This document shows positions 11,926-22,083 of a stretch of DNA of 64,000 nucleotides, one piece after another (the stretch's first letter is position 1; every line of letters starts with the position of its first letter). The notes beneath the pieces were generated by a model. The model had not been told where the DNA came from, made no database searches, and was given only the letters and a program-made list of their open reading frames with translations. A program made the position numbers and the translations under genes. The DNA lies in assembly GCA_014905825.1 (NCBI GenBank), contig JACGCN010000003.1, forward strand, positions 558,001-622,000, in the 5' to 3' direction. The stretch is from Lyophyllum atratum. Taxonomy: Eukaryota; Basidiomycota; Agaricomycetes; Agaricales; Lyophyllaceae.

Positions 11926-12381
11926 TCACCAATGTCCTGACCACCGACCTCTGTTCCAACCTCCCCCATTCCAACCACGCCCATTCCAACCACCACCATT
12001 CCAACGGCCGTTATTCCAACGGCCATTGTTCCAACCACCATCGTTCCAACCACCGTTATTCCAACCGCCATTATTCCACCCATCATTGTTCCACCCGCCA
12101 CCATGGTTACCTCCGCCATTTCCACCATTTCCGCCATTACCCCCGTTTCCGCCGTTACCACCGCCACCATTGTTCCAGACGCCGTGATTGCCTCCACCGT
12201 TTCCACCATCTCCGCCGTCACCTCCATCCCCACCGTCACCGCCGCCGCCATTCCATGAAGTTCCTCTGACCTCCATGTTGTTCATCCTTGCGAATTTGGC
12301 GTTAGAACCATCGCCTGATGCAATGGGACTGGCAATGGCGAAGCCGAGGAGTGCTGAAACGACGAAAAATTGCAACTTCAT
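11926..12381 (-). CDS. Small secreted Gly/Asn/Trp-rich protein, copy 1 (intronless)
   Basis: Encodes 151 residues in one exon. A signal peptide (MKLQFFVVSALLGFAIASPI) is followed by a short spacer with MNNMEVRGTSW and then by low-complexity repeats: GGDGGDGG and GGNGGNGG runs, a block of GGWNN/NGGWNDGGWNN units, and the end GWNRGRWSGHW. The composition suggests a cell-wall-associated or aggregating extracellular protein, but no catalytic domain exists and I do not recognise a named family. A TATA box lies 136 nt upstream of the ATG. The paralogue at 14589-15019 has a 53-nt intron exactly where this copy reads through MEV. The open antisense frame of Pro/Phe repeats is a shadow. Confidence 0.85.
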   Translation of the reverse strand: MKLQFFVVSALLGFAIASPIASGDGSNAKFARMNNMEVRGTSWNGGGGDGGDGGDGGDGGNGGGNHGVWNNGGGGNGGNGGNGGNGGNGGGNHGGGWNNDGWNNGGWNNGGWNDGGWNNGRWNNGRWNGGGWNGRGWNGGGWNRGRWSGHW

Positions 12382-12516
12382 TGTGGTGTTGAGGTCGAGT
12401 TTTTTGAAGATTTGAAAAAGATTTTGCGATGAAAGTCGTTGATGCGACGATGAGTAGCTGAGAGGATGTGTATCTGGGAGATGTAGAGATGCTAGAAATC
12501 GAAGTCGAGAGGGCCC

Positions 12517-12523
12517 TTTTATA
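12517..12523 (-). promoter_or_regulatory. TATA box of Gly-rich gene copy 1
   Basis: TATAAAAGGG on the minus strand, 136-142 nt upstream of the start codon. The same element stands at the same distance upstream of the paralogue. Confidence 0.65.
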
Positions 12524-12724
12524 GACGTAGGAAAGGGGTTCAGAGCGTCCGAGGATGACCAGGTGGGTCGCCACCATATATCATGTGTAGTGAATCACTC
12601 CTCCAGAGGGGTCTGCTGACATTAGGGTTAATTGTTGGGCTTGAAGCCACGGCAAGCTCTGTAAAGTGTTCTGCACGGAGGTCCTTTAATTTATATCTCA
12701 GTTAAACGTATGTCCATTGCTTCA

Positions 12725-12904
12725 ACTCACTCACTTGATCAAGAATGAATGGCAAAGCAGCAAAGTTCCCGTCGCGTCTTGGTCGCATGATGCCTCAGCT
12801 GCTTGCAATCGCCGAAGTATTTTACCTCAGACATAGCCCACATGAAACATTGACCCACTGTACCTAAAATTCCGTCGATTTGAGGCGAGGCTGACCGAGG
12901 ACGT
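12725..12904. repeat. 180-bp block identical to 15369-15548
   Basis: Compared base by base, 12725-12904 and 15369-15548 are identical over 180 nt, while the sequence on both sides differs every few bases. See findings. Confidence 0.95.
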
Positions 12905-13590
12905 CATTCACTGTGTTTAGGGGCTGAAAAGGCAATGTTTAGTATGAATCATAGCTCCAACGACCCACTTACTTTCTCGGACCAATCCACCCCCTTTTCT
13001 TGTACAGCTTTCATAGGACCCGGAAGAGTATATGCCCCGTTCCTGAAAGACTTCGTGGTTTGACTTCGTTTCGCGGTTCCATTGAGGTAAATCCTGGTTG
13101 GCCTGGTGCAGCCACAACGTAAATAAAGGCAAACAGCGCAAGCCTTTTTGTCCCATTCAAGTTCCGCGGCAAGGTCTAGGCAAGTTTACTTTTCCGCCCG
13201 TCGTTCTCCTCGTTCTCCTCGCCGTCGTTCACAACAGGAAAATAACTCATCTTTCCCCCTCCGTCGATGGCGCTGGTGGTGCTGGTTTGCTGGCTGTCAC
13301 CCGTTTCTGACACAAATGCACCACAAAACCAACACAAAACGCAGCGTTACACGGAAATCGGGATGACGGAAAGACCCTCAGGCTTCTCAACTTGTTCTGC
13401 AGAAAAGTTATGGGTAAATAACGAACATTGTCCAGTTCTCCGGGGGGACTGAATGGGTTCCCTGGAACTACGGTGAAAGCCTTCCTAAGTAAGGCTCTGT
13501 CGTAGAATCACAAGTTGAAGTTATAGGGGGAAAAAACACCTTACCTGTAATCGTCGCCGATACTAGGTAAACTCCCATCTCGAATTCTTC
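12865..13590 (-). pseudogene. Uncertain minus-strand gene, copy 1 (probably broken)
   Basis: Counterpart of the candidate at 15508-15984. It shares an upstream segment reading MGVYLVSATITG before a GTAAGG donor (near 13553-13590), an internal stretch ending in a GTAAGT donor (near 12974), and a last exon reading GQPRLKSTEF and stop (ending near 12865). In between, the frames are interrupted relative to copy 2. No known domain. I call it a decayed copy only tentatively, because the exon structure is unresolved. Confidence 0.25.
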
Positions 13591-13767
13591 AAGGCCGCAG
13601 TTCATCCGAGAGGTATGTATATGCAGTTTGTCGCGCGGCATGCATACGATGCGGCCTAACACCCCAGGAGGTCCATCCTCGGCTGGATGAGGTTACAGGA
13701 TTTGTTGCCAACCTCCTCGTACGCTTCAAGTGTTGAAAGAAAGGGGAGTGAGTCCCGGGAAGAAAGA

Positions 13768-13980
13768 GCGGGAGCAGAAGGATAGAGAGACCAAGGAGAA
13801 GTTCTTGAAGGGCTACTTGACTGAAGAGGAACGCACGCGGGATGCGTCTGCAAGAGAGGATGAAGTCGCTGATGAAGCGCGCAACGAGGATGCCCTTGAT
13901 CCGGGGCCGGTTACTGGTTTCTGGGAGCATGATGACGGATTGGAAGAGATTTCGAGAGTGTCGAAGGAAGTTTGTGATAT
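13768..13980 (+). pseudogene. Truncated copy of the anoctamin 3' end
   Basis: Reads REQKDRETKEKFLKGYL, then TEEERTRDASARED, DPGPVTGFWEHDD and GLEEISRVSKEV, close to the tail of the anoctamin gene. The original stop TAG (11043-11045) is TGT here, so the frame runs on to 14056. There is no promoter, start or transmembrane part. It is a passenger of the tandem duplication. Confidence 0.88.
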
Positions 13981-14588
13981 CAAGTTTACTTTTGGTCTTC
14001 TGCGCTATCTACCGAGCGTGTTACCGCCACTTACCTTCATGAAGCCCTTGGCGTAGTTGCGCTAATAGCAGCTACTGATATTTCTTGGCAAGACTTGTCT
14101 AAATCCTTTGTATCTCGACCTGGGTTCTCTCGAGGTCGCAATCCGTGTATTCTGTTACCGCTCGGCGAGTACAACCGTCGAAACCCCTTTGTTTCTGGTA
14201 CTATCGAATGTACTCCAGCAGAGTGGCTTTGACATGTACCATCAGAAGAAACGTGTGGATAGGAGAGCAGGCGACCTTTGAGCGTCACTTGATGGTAAAA
14301 CATAAATTTGGAAAGAGGCAGGATAAACAATCGAGGTTGTTACAGAAGATTATAGTGTAATGAAAGGTGATGACGTTGAGGAAGATATAACGTCGTTAAA
14401 CGGTTCAAGGTGAACGAGAATATGTCAAAGACGTTGCCGGAGGCAGCGAGACTATTTGAAGAACGAAGGTAATGATGAGGCTGTGATAATTGACATGCGC
14501 GCGAGCGGTAAATTGAAAGCTGTTGACTATTTAGTTTTTTGTTAAGGGCGTAACGAAACCAGGTCAACTTGTTAGACTATAAGACCGT

Positions 14589-15019
14589 TCACCAATGTCC
14601 CGACCACCGCCCTCGGTTCCAACCTCCCCCATTCCAACCACGCCCGTTCCAACCACCACTGTTCCAACCGCCATTATTCCAACCACCATGATTCCAACCA
14701 CCATGATTCCAACCGCCATTGTTCCACCCGCCACCATGGTTCCAGCCGCCATTGTTCCAGCCACCGCCATGGTTACCTCCACCATTTCCACCATTTCCGC
14801 CATTACCCCCATTTCCGCCGTTACCGCCGCCGCCATTCCACGACGTTCCTCTGACCTATGGCGCAAAGAGTTTAGAAAAGTAAAGATTAGACGGCAGAGG
14901 GTAACTACCTCCATGTTGTTCATGCTTGTGAATTTAGCGTCAGAAACTTCGGGTGATGCAATGGGACTGGCAATTGCGAAGCCGACGAGTGCTGAAACGA
15001 TGAAGAATGGGAACTTCAT
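14589..15019 (-). CDS. Small secreted Gly/Asn/Trp-rich protein, copy 2 (one intron)
   Basis: Paralogue of 11926-12381. Exon 1 (14909-15019) encodes the signal peptide MKFPFFIVSALVGFAIASPI and ends in NNME. A 53-nt intron (14856-14908) starts GTAGTT and ends CATAG. Exon 2 resumes VRGTSWNGGGG and continues with GGNGG runs, GGWNNGGWNHGG units and the same ending GWNRGRWSGHW with TGA at 14589-14591. The protein is about 125 residues, shorter than copy 1 because of fewer repeat units. It is presumably secreted and structural; function unknown. The start is fixed by the conserved signal peptide and the upstream TATA box. Confidence 0.85.
14856..14908 (-). other. Intron present only in Gly-rich gene copy 2
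   Basis: 53 nt, GTAGTT..CATAG, inserted between NNME and VRGTSW. Copy 1 reads the same codons without interruption. Confidence 0.9.
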
Positions 15020-15151
15020 TGTTGTGTGAGAGTCAAGCTTTTTTGGGTTTGCAAAAGTTTGCGATGAAGATCGTTGATGCAACGATGAGTGGATGCGTGG
15101 ATGTGTATCTGGAAGATGTATAGATGCTAGAAGTCAAAGTCGAGAGGGCCC

Positions 15152-15158
15152 TTTTATA
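15152..15158 (-). promoter_or_regulatory. TATA box of Gly-rich gene copy 2
   Basis: TATAAAAGGG on the minus strand, about 135 nt upstream of the ATG at 15019, matching copy 1 in sequence and position. Confidence 0.65.
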
Positions 15159-15368
15159 GACGCGGGAAAGGGGCTCAGCGCGTCGAGGACGACCAGGTGG
15201 GTCGCCACCGTATATCATGTGCAGTGAACCACTCCTCAAGAGGAGTCCGCTGAGATTAGGTTGATTGTTGGGCTCGAAGTCATGGAAAGTAACCACGAAT
15301 CTCTATAGAGTGCTCTACACGGAGGCCCTTCGATTTATATCTCAGTTATACGTATATACATGGCTTCT

Positions 15369-15548
15369 ACTCACTCACTTGATCAAGAATGAATGGCAAA
15401 GCAGCAAAGTTCCCGTCGCGTCTTGGTCGCATGATGCCTCAGCTGCTTGCAATCGCCGAAGTATTTTACCTCAGACATAGCCCACATGAAACATTGACCC
15501 ACTGTACCTAAAATTCCGTCGATTTGAGGCGAGGCTGACCGAGGACGT
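15369..15548. repeat. 180-bp block identical to 12725-12904
   Basis: Second member of the identical pair; see the unit A entry and findings. Confidence 0.95.
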
Positions 15549-15984
15549 TATTCGCTGTGTATAGGGGCTGGAAGGCAGTGTTTAGTATGAATCATAGCTC
15601 CAACGACCCACTTACTTTCTCTAACCAATGCACCCCCTTTTCTTGTACAGCTTTCATAGGATCCGGAGGAATATACTCCCCTTCCTCCGTGGTTTGGCTC
15701 AGGGCTTCCTTTCGCGGTTTCGCCGAGGCATCCTGGTTGGATTTGCCTTTTGCAGCCACAACGTAAATACAAACACCGCAAGCCTTCTCGACGCTCGTCT
15801 CAATTTTACGCGACAAGTCTTGGACAAGTTCGCTTTTTCGCTCGTCGTTCTCCTCGCCATCTCCGCGACACAAATGTCCAGGCTTGCCCCCTCCGTCGAT
15901 GGCATTGGTAGTGCAGATCTTCCTAACCAGGTGCACATCATTCTGGCTGCTGACTGTCACCCATTTCTGACACAAATGCACCAC
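15508..15984 (-). CDS. Candidate gene of unknown function (3' part), copy 2
   Basis: An open stretch from 15984 down to 15616 encodes a hydrophilic segment containing GGGKPGHLCRGDGEENDERK, ELVQDLSRKIETSVEKACG and EEGEYIPPDPMKAVQEKG. It is followed by a GTAAGT donor (intron 15568-15615) and a last exon PLYTANNVLGQPRLKSTEF with stop at 15508-15510. Further upstream (about 16225) a segment MSVYLVSATIT ends in another donor, but I could not join it in frame with confidence. No domain is recognised. The duplicate in unit A keeps the last exon but not all frames. It could equally be a decayed gene. Confidence 0.33.
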
Positions 15985-16375
15985 AAAATGCGGCGCTACG
16001 CGGAGATCGGGATGACGGAAAGACCCTCAGGCTCCTCCACTTGTTCCGCGAAAAAAGTTATGGGTAACCAATGAACATCGTCCAATTATCCTCCTGGGCC
16101 TGAATGTGAATGGGCTTCCTGGAACTACGGTGAAAGCCTTCCTAACTAAAAGGCTATGTCGTAGAATCACAATTTAAAAGAAAACAAAACCTTACCTGTG
16201 ATCGTCGCTGATACTAGGTAAACTGACATCTGGGATTCTTCAGGCCGCAGTTCATTCGCGGGGGATATGCAGTGTGTCGGGCGGCATGCTTGGCTGGATC
16301 AGGTTACTTACAAGAATTGTTGCCAAGGTCCTCGTACCCTTCAAGTTCCTGAAAGACCGAGTAGATTGCTGAGTG

Positions 16376-17273
16376 AGTATAGGTACGCGCTGGGGGTATG
16401 GAGGGCAGAACAAGTGACGCTGTTCCGATCTGTTGGGAGGCCTGCTCGCCTCGATGGCGCGCTTTGGCATGCCAAAACTCACGGAGATTTCGATATTCCG
16501 GGGGAGAAGTAAGCTATTAAGAAAAGATACTTCGAGGGTAAGATCTCGTATAGAAATAGGGTTATATGAACACGATGCATAACCGGCAGGACCGACGCTG
16601 CAAGGTGTGAAGCATCAATTACATTCATGCCAATGATTTCATGGGCGTTCGAACGTTCAAATCTCATCGATGATCCACCGTTCCTCCAGATGAAGGAGAG
16701 AAGGAATAATACCTACCATCCATATGTAACGGGGTTTTGTTCATAGTTTGGGAACTAATTTGAGTAGATTTGAGGCGGTCCTAGATTTCGCACCAAGCCC
16801 ATTGGCAAAGGTGTGTTGTCCGAGTACAAAGCATGGCCATCCTGAACGGTGATAACGTGGAGCTTACTTGAGTGCAATGTAATTCGAGGATAGGTCGGTG
16901 ATTTGGAGTGGTATGGATCTCAAGAAGACCGACATGACGAAGGAACTGTGTCGGCAGATTCCGACGGCGTACTCCGCGACGTGACTCAGGCTGGAATACC
17001 GAACAGTTATTCTTCAGATTGAGACTAAAGGCATCCTACTTAGAGATAATGAATTTTTGATAGCCTTCGTGGATAACATAAACAGTAACAGGGTACATTA
17101 CAACTTCAAATATGAAAGCAAAACCGTCCATCGCATGCAAGATCGTAACAACCCCTCTCGGGGTCAGTGCAAAAAAAGAGGAGACAATTATCTACTATGA
17201 AGCAAAAAACGTAAGGGTCCCTCTGGCCATTACTACTTTTATTCGTTCATCTAGTCCAAACTTCTCGTGATCA
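16376..17273. other. Intergenic, no gene recognised
   Basis: AT-rich sequence downstream of the P450 and the duplicated region, with no convincing ORF, repeat or RNA gene. Confidence 0.45.
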
Positions 17274-18976
17274 TTACTTTCTGCGGACGAAATCCACATC
17301 GAGGTCGTGCGGGATGCTGAGCCCAAACGCGCCGAACTCGTTCTTGACCTGGTGCTCGTGCATACTGTTGGCAGGGAGCGACCATTCGTAGTTCACGAGC
17401 AGCATGCAAAGAAGCGTGCGTTGCTGTGAGTGCGTCAGTCAAGGCCGAGGACCGCAGGCTACGTGGAACACACACCTCGAAGAGCGAGAACTGCCTGGCG
17501 ACGCACTGGCGCGGGCCGGTCCCGAACGGAATGTTGATAGCCGCCCTCTGCCGGGTATCAATAAACCGATACGGGTCGAACTTCTGCGCCTCAGGCCAGT
17601 TGTTGTCGTTTTGGTGCACCGCGCATACGTTGGGCACGACGGAGGTGTGCGCCGGGATATAGTACTTGCCGAGTTTGACGGGCTCGAGCGTCCAGCGTGC
17701 GGGGAGGAGGGAGATGGGGCTGTTGATGCGGAGCGCTTCTTTTATGCACGCGTTGAGGAAGTTGGTGTTCGAGAGGTCCTGCAGGGTCGGTTCGGACCGG
17801 CCACCCAGGACGGAGAGGACTTCATCGCGTGCTTTTGATTGGTGCTCGGGGTGCTTGGCAAGGTGGTAGATAGCGGTTGAGAGCGCGCCGGAGGTGGTAT
17901 CCTGTGGGAGAGATGTGGCGCATCAGCACTCAGGGTGGAAGCTGACAGCCCGACGGCAGATGAATTAAACGCACATGTCCAGCCGAGAAAAGGATGGCGA
18001 GGTTCGATCGCAGTTCCTCGTTTGATAGGGTCGAGTCTTCCAAGAGATAACTTAAAAGGTCGAGGCCAAGGTCCTGACGCTTTAACTGGAGAAGTCCATC
18101 GTAGCGTGCGTTTAGCGCGTTGACGTCCGCGATTACGGCATGGCGAGGGAACCAATCGTCTAGGAAAGGAAAGATCAAGCGCGTAGGGGTCGCGATGCGG
18201 GACATGACGCGATTGAAGTGGTCCACGAAGGAGTCTTCTGAAGCCTGTAGTGCCTGGAAGTTGTGTCCCAAAAGGGCAGTCCCAACAACGTCGAGCGTGT
18301 AACGCTATAGAACAAGGGTTTAGGGTGCGATCCGTGGCTTTGTGGAAAAAGAAGTACCTGGACAAGGTCGCTGAATCGATGGATGCCTCCATCGCCCATG
18401 CGTTCGAAGAGTTCGTGGGAGAGGGTCACGAAGCGATGGACGGGTATCTCGCGATCGAACGCCGCCTTGACTGATGCAGAATGACGCTTCCACATGTCAC
18501 CGTTGGAGAAGACGACATTCGGGCCACTCAGGAAGGTGAAGTGCAGATGGTCCTGGTAGTTTTTCTTGGGGAACCTCTCCAGGTCCTGGCACACTGTCTT
18601 GACGAGCTTTGTTGAAAGGTTAAAAGCCGGTTCATAGTGACGGGTTACGAAGAACACATACGTCGGCATCAAGGACATGCACGCCCCATTTTCCAAGCAT
18701 GTAGACGAGAACGACGCCTTCGCCGCGTGTGGCAAAAGGCATTATGAGCCGCCTGACTCGAGAATCGACGGATTCCCTCCGAGCATAACTCCAGATGGTG
18801 GCGTACGGAGAGACTTTCGGTAGGTGTCGCAGTTCGGTGGGGACGGCGAGCATGTATTGCACGAAAGTGAACAATGCACCTGCGACGAGTAACCAGCGAA
18901 GGTCAACCGACGCGAATTGCTTGTGGAAAAACGCAGAAAGGTATGCATCCAGAGGGGGAATGTCGGATGAAGACAT
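17274..18976 (-). CDS. Cytochrome P450 monooxygenase
   Basis: Haem-thiolate monooxygenase, probably anchored in the ER by an N-terminal helix (WLLVAGALFTFVQYMLAV, residues about 29-46). Five exons join in frame from ATG 18976 to TAA 17274-17276, about 490 residues. Family motifs: the B-C region LHFTFLSGPNVVFSNGDMWK (helix C W-x-x-x-R is WKRHS); I-helix AGHDTTSG, formed exactly across an intron; K-helix ExxR in KEALRIN; PERF-like block FDPYRF; and the haem loop FGTGPRQCVARQ with the axial Cys. The usual Gly two residues after the Cys is Ala, a variation tolerated in fungal P450s. The substrate is unknown. It is divergently arranged with the MFS transporter at 20193, which might hint at a shared small-molecule role, but that is inference. 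Confidence 0.92.
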
Positions 18977-20192
18977 GCTGGATGCTTGCCAGGGGAATGA
19001 AGCGTTGGACAAGGGACGGGTACTAGGGTTTATATAGGCTTCGTGAATTGTGTCATATTTCGCACGAGCATGGCGTAATGCTGGTTTCGTTGGCCCATCC
19101 GAGTAAGAACGGGAGGCAGCGAGGAAGATGGGCGTGAGAAGCTCGGGTACAAAGGAATCTAGCCGGGCCACAGCGCATCGATCGTCCGATTTGAGCGACT
19201 GGGCAGTCTGTCAGACCATCTCGGGAGGATCGTCTACGTGTTTGAAGATTTTGTAAGTCAACCCGTCGTTATATCTCCGAGAGCTGAGCATGGCAGTCCA
19301 CCGCCAGCTGCTTCTGATACTTTGGATGTCAAAACGCCGTTGGTATGTCTCCGAAAGCTGAGCGTGCCGTTACAGACTTGAAGTGAACAGGAGATTCGAA
19401 AACATCAGGAAGAAACCGAGAATGACATATTGTGTCCCGAAGTGCTAGAAGCATTGCGAAAGGGTACCGGGTACCCTAGAATGCGGCGTAGATGAGTCAG
19501 TGACGGAAGCATTAGCCCATCTGCATCAACGGCAAAGTCGCTTGCAAGTCGTTCCAACTTGGTTCCAACCCTTCAGAAGCTGGAGACGTGGTTTGCGCCC
19601 AAATAAACAAGATAAGATAAGATCGCTTAAAATTTGTAGTATGATCACAATGGAAGCGCTTGTCAAAAACAACATTCTCGGTGTCACTCCGTCGGGTACT
19701 TGCTTTCTCGGACGAAATAAATGTACTCCGCTCGTCGTTGACCCTGAGGTGATGGATGCTTCAGCCAGTGTGTCATTGGTGGGCCAACTACAACCTGCCC
19801 TGGACTCGGATGTGAGTCGTGACCATGTCGGCCCACGAATGACCTTCTGGGCCGGAACGGTCTTCGGTGGAGTCTCCGCGGTGCTCCATACTGGCGGTGG
19901 CCAAGGCGTCCAATGGAGAAATGTGGATGACTTACCGAACAGATGTACGGGCAAATGCAGGTCCCGAACAGTGTCACTTCCACTTCTAGCCTATTAACTG
20001 CTATAAGACGTACAAATCACGATTTGCTCCATTCCGACGCTCGGGCCTCTTGTGTACCCGACCACGTACGAACACAACTGAGGGGTGTAATTTGCGACAG
20101 ACTTCAGCCGTCCTATCCTCCTGCTGTGTACCCTTAAACTCCTCAAAAGAGCCTCCCTTCTCCCATCAAACTCAACTGCACGAGGCTGCAGC
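18977..20192. other. Divergent intergenic region between P450 and MFS gene
   Basis: About 1.2 kb with no convincing gene (an ORF at 19500-19997 has no family features). It includes a triple GATA run GATAAGATAAGAT at 19611-19623. Confidence 0.45.
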
Positions 20193-22083
20193 ATGTCTCC
20201 CGATCCGGATCAGTGCGAGTGCCCACTGTGTTCCCCCTCGGATACCAACTCAATCTCGGACTCTTCCACTGCCAGTCAAACCCAGGCAGACGACGAGCCC
20301 TACACCACCCCCCTTCCTAAACTCCAGCTTTTCATTATCATTTTCATTCAGATCGCAGAGCCCGTTACCTCCACTGTCATTTACCCCTTCGTCAACGATC
20401 TTGTACGGGCCCTTGGAATTACTAATGGCGACGAGAAAAAGACTGGCTACTACGTTGGCCTCGTCGTGCGTCTCCTATCCTCTCACTGATCTTGACAGTC
20501 TTTGAACATGTTCCGTCACCACAGGAGTCGATTTTTTATGCGGCCGAAGCCCTCACGGTCCTCAACTGGGGTCGAGCCTCCGACGCAATCGGACGGCGGC
20601 CCATACTGCTTGGAGGCATGCTAGGGCTCACTATGTCGATGATTGGCTTTGGCTTGTCGAAACAGTATTGGATGCTCATATTGAGTCGGTGCGCGCAAGG
20701 CGCGTTCAATGGAAACATTGGCGTCACAAAGAGCGTCATGGCTGAAATCACGGACTCAACCAATGCTGCTCAAGCTTTTTCATTTCTGCCAGTGGCGTGG
20801 TCCATTGGCTCCACTCTCGGGTGAGCTTTCGCTGCTCCTTTTCTCGCCGATTCGAGGACTTATATGTGATAGACCGTTCATCGGTGGTGCTTTCACACAA
20901 CCAGCCACGCGCTGGCCAAGTATCTTCGGGCATGTACAATTCTTCAAAGACTATCCGTACTTCCTGCCCTGCCTGGTGGCGACCTTGATCCCACTCTCGG
21001 CTTTCCTACTCGCTTTCATTGGTCTGAAAGAGGTAAGGCAATCCTCTTTCTAGTCGGTTTCCCCGATCTGACGCTTTTCCCTCGCAGACCCTACCCTCGG
21101 CCGTCGAACGGCAGAACCACGTCGACGCCATCAGAGGGCTAGCAGAAGCCGACGAATCCGACTCCCCACGCCCCACCACCCGTCTCCTCTCATCCTCCTC
21201 CAGCACCCTCTCGCAGGACTACGGCGCCACAACCGTCGCCGCATCCCCAGGCACCAGCGAACCAAGCACCCCGATCAAAAAAAGCTTCTCCGACACGGCG
21301 CCACCCCCTCCGTTCCGCGCCCTCCTCATCGCAAGAGTCCTCATCCCCATCACGAATTTCGCGTTCCTTGCATTCCTCGACCAGTCCATGCTCGTCTTGC
21401 TGCCCCTGATCTACTCGACCCCGATATGCTTTGGTGGCCTGGGCCTTACGCCAGCCACTATCGGCAGCATCTTGGGGGTGTGGGGCGTCATCAACGGCTT
21501 GGTCCAGGTGTTTGGGTTTGCGTGGGTGCGTAAGCGCGTGGGGCATAGGAACTGTTATATGCTTGGTATCGGGGGGCTTGGTGTCTGTTTCGCGCTGTTC
21601 CCTGTGTTGGCGGTGTTGGCGAGGTGGGATGGGGGACGGGTGGGTCCGTGGGTGTGGTTTGGGATTATGCTGCAGCTGACGGCGTATATGCTTTCGTACA
21701 TGTCTTATGGTACGTTTCTCTGCCATCTTTAGGGCTCGTCTCACTACTGATGTTGTTGTTGGTTAAATTTAGCTTGCATGTTCATGTACATCGCTGCATC
21801 CGCACCCTCCCGCTCCTCACTGGGCGCGACGAACGGCCTGGCGCAGCTCACCGCATCTTCCGTGCGGGCATTAGCACCCTCCACTGCATCGTCGCTATTC
21901 TCTCTGTCGCTCGAGCTCGGTGGCGGGCATAGCAAAAGAGCTGGTGGATACCTCGTCTATACGGTCCTCTGCACCATCGCCACTGCCTCGCTGTGGTGGA
22001 GCTTCCGGTTACCCAAGACGCTGGAAAGCGACGACAGGGATCGCAGGAGGAGGGAAGCGACTGAGTCTACTGCGATCCAATGA
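20193..22083 (+). CDS. Major facilitator superfamily transporter (DHA1-like)
   Basis: A 12-helix MFS exporter of the drug:H+ antiporter-1 type. Five exons: 20193-20465, 20525-20820, 20873-21032, 21088-21709 and 21773-22083. Helix 1 is LFIIIFIQIAEPVTSTVIYP. The diagnostic motif A between helices 2 and 3 is GRASDAIGRRP. Helix 4-5 has SRCAQGAFNGNIGVTKSVMA. A long hydrophilic central loop contains LLSSSSSTLSQDYGAT and is followed by helices VLIPITNFAFLAFLDQ, LTPATIGSILGVWGVINGLV and, in the last exon, YIAASAPSRSSLGATNGLAQ. The ATG chosen precedes a Cys-containing tail (CECPLCS) common in this subgroup. The substrate is not predictable. It could export a product of the divergent P450 but nothing proves it. 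Confidence 0.92.

Larger units (their letters stand above)
10817..13741. repeat. Tandem segmental duplication, unit A
   Basis: Unit A runs from inside the last anoctamin exon through the Gly-rich gene copy 1 to about 13741. It aligns in order with unit B (13742-16375): the anoctamin tail, the downstream block containing CTTTGTATCTCGACCTGGGT, the Gly-rich gene, its promoter, and a further roughly 1 kb. Identity varies from patchy to perfect. The edges are estimated by eye. Confidence 0.85.
13742..16375. repeat. Tandem segmental duplication, unit B
   Basis: Second unit of the duplication. It begins with a truncated copy of the anoctamin 3' end and ends near 16375, where the sequence again matches the end of unit A (AGGTTAC..TTGTTGCCAA..CCTCGTAC..TTCAAGT). 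It is shorter than unit A partly because it lacks the second 100-bp repeat unit. Confidence 0.85.

Noticed and set aside
11909..12187. Plus-strand Pro/Phe-rich ORF (PPPFQPR units)
   Set aside because: Antisense of the Gly/Trp-rich secreted protein, which has a signal peptide and TATA box on the other strand.
14595..15029. Plus-strand Thr/Ile/Pro-rich 144-residue ORF
   Set aside because: Antisense of Gly-rich gene copy 2.
19500..19997. 165-residue plus-strand ORF in the P450/MFS intergenic region
   Set aside because: No domain, no codon or splice support, and an equally long ORF exists on the opposite strand.
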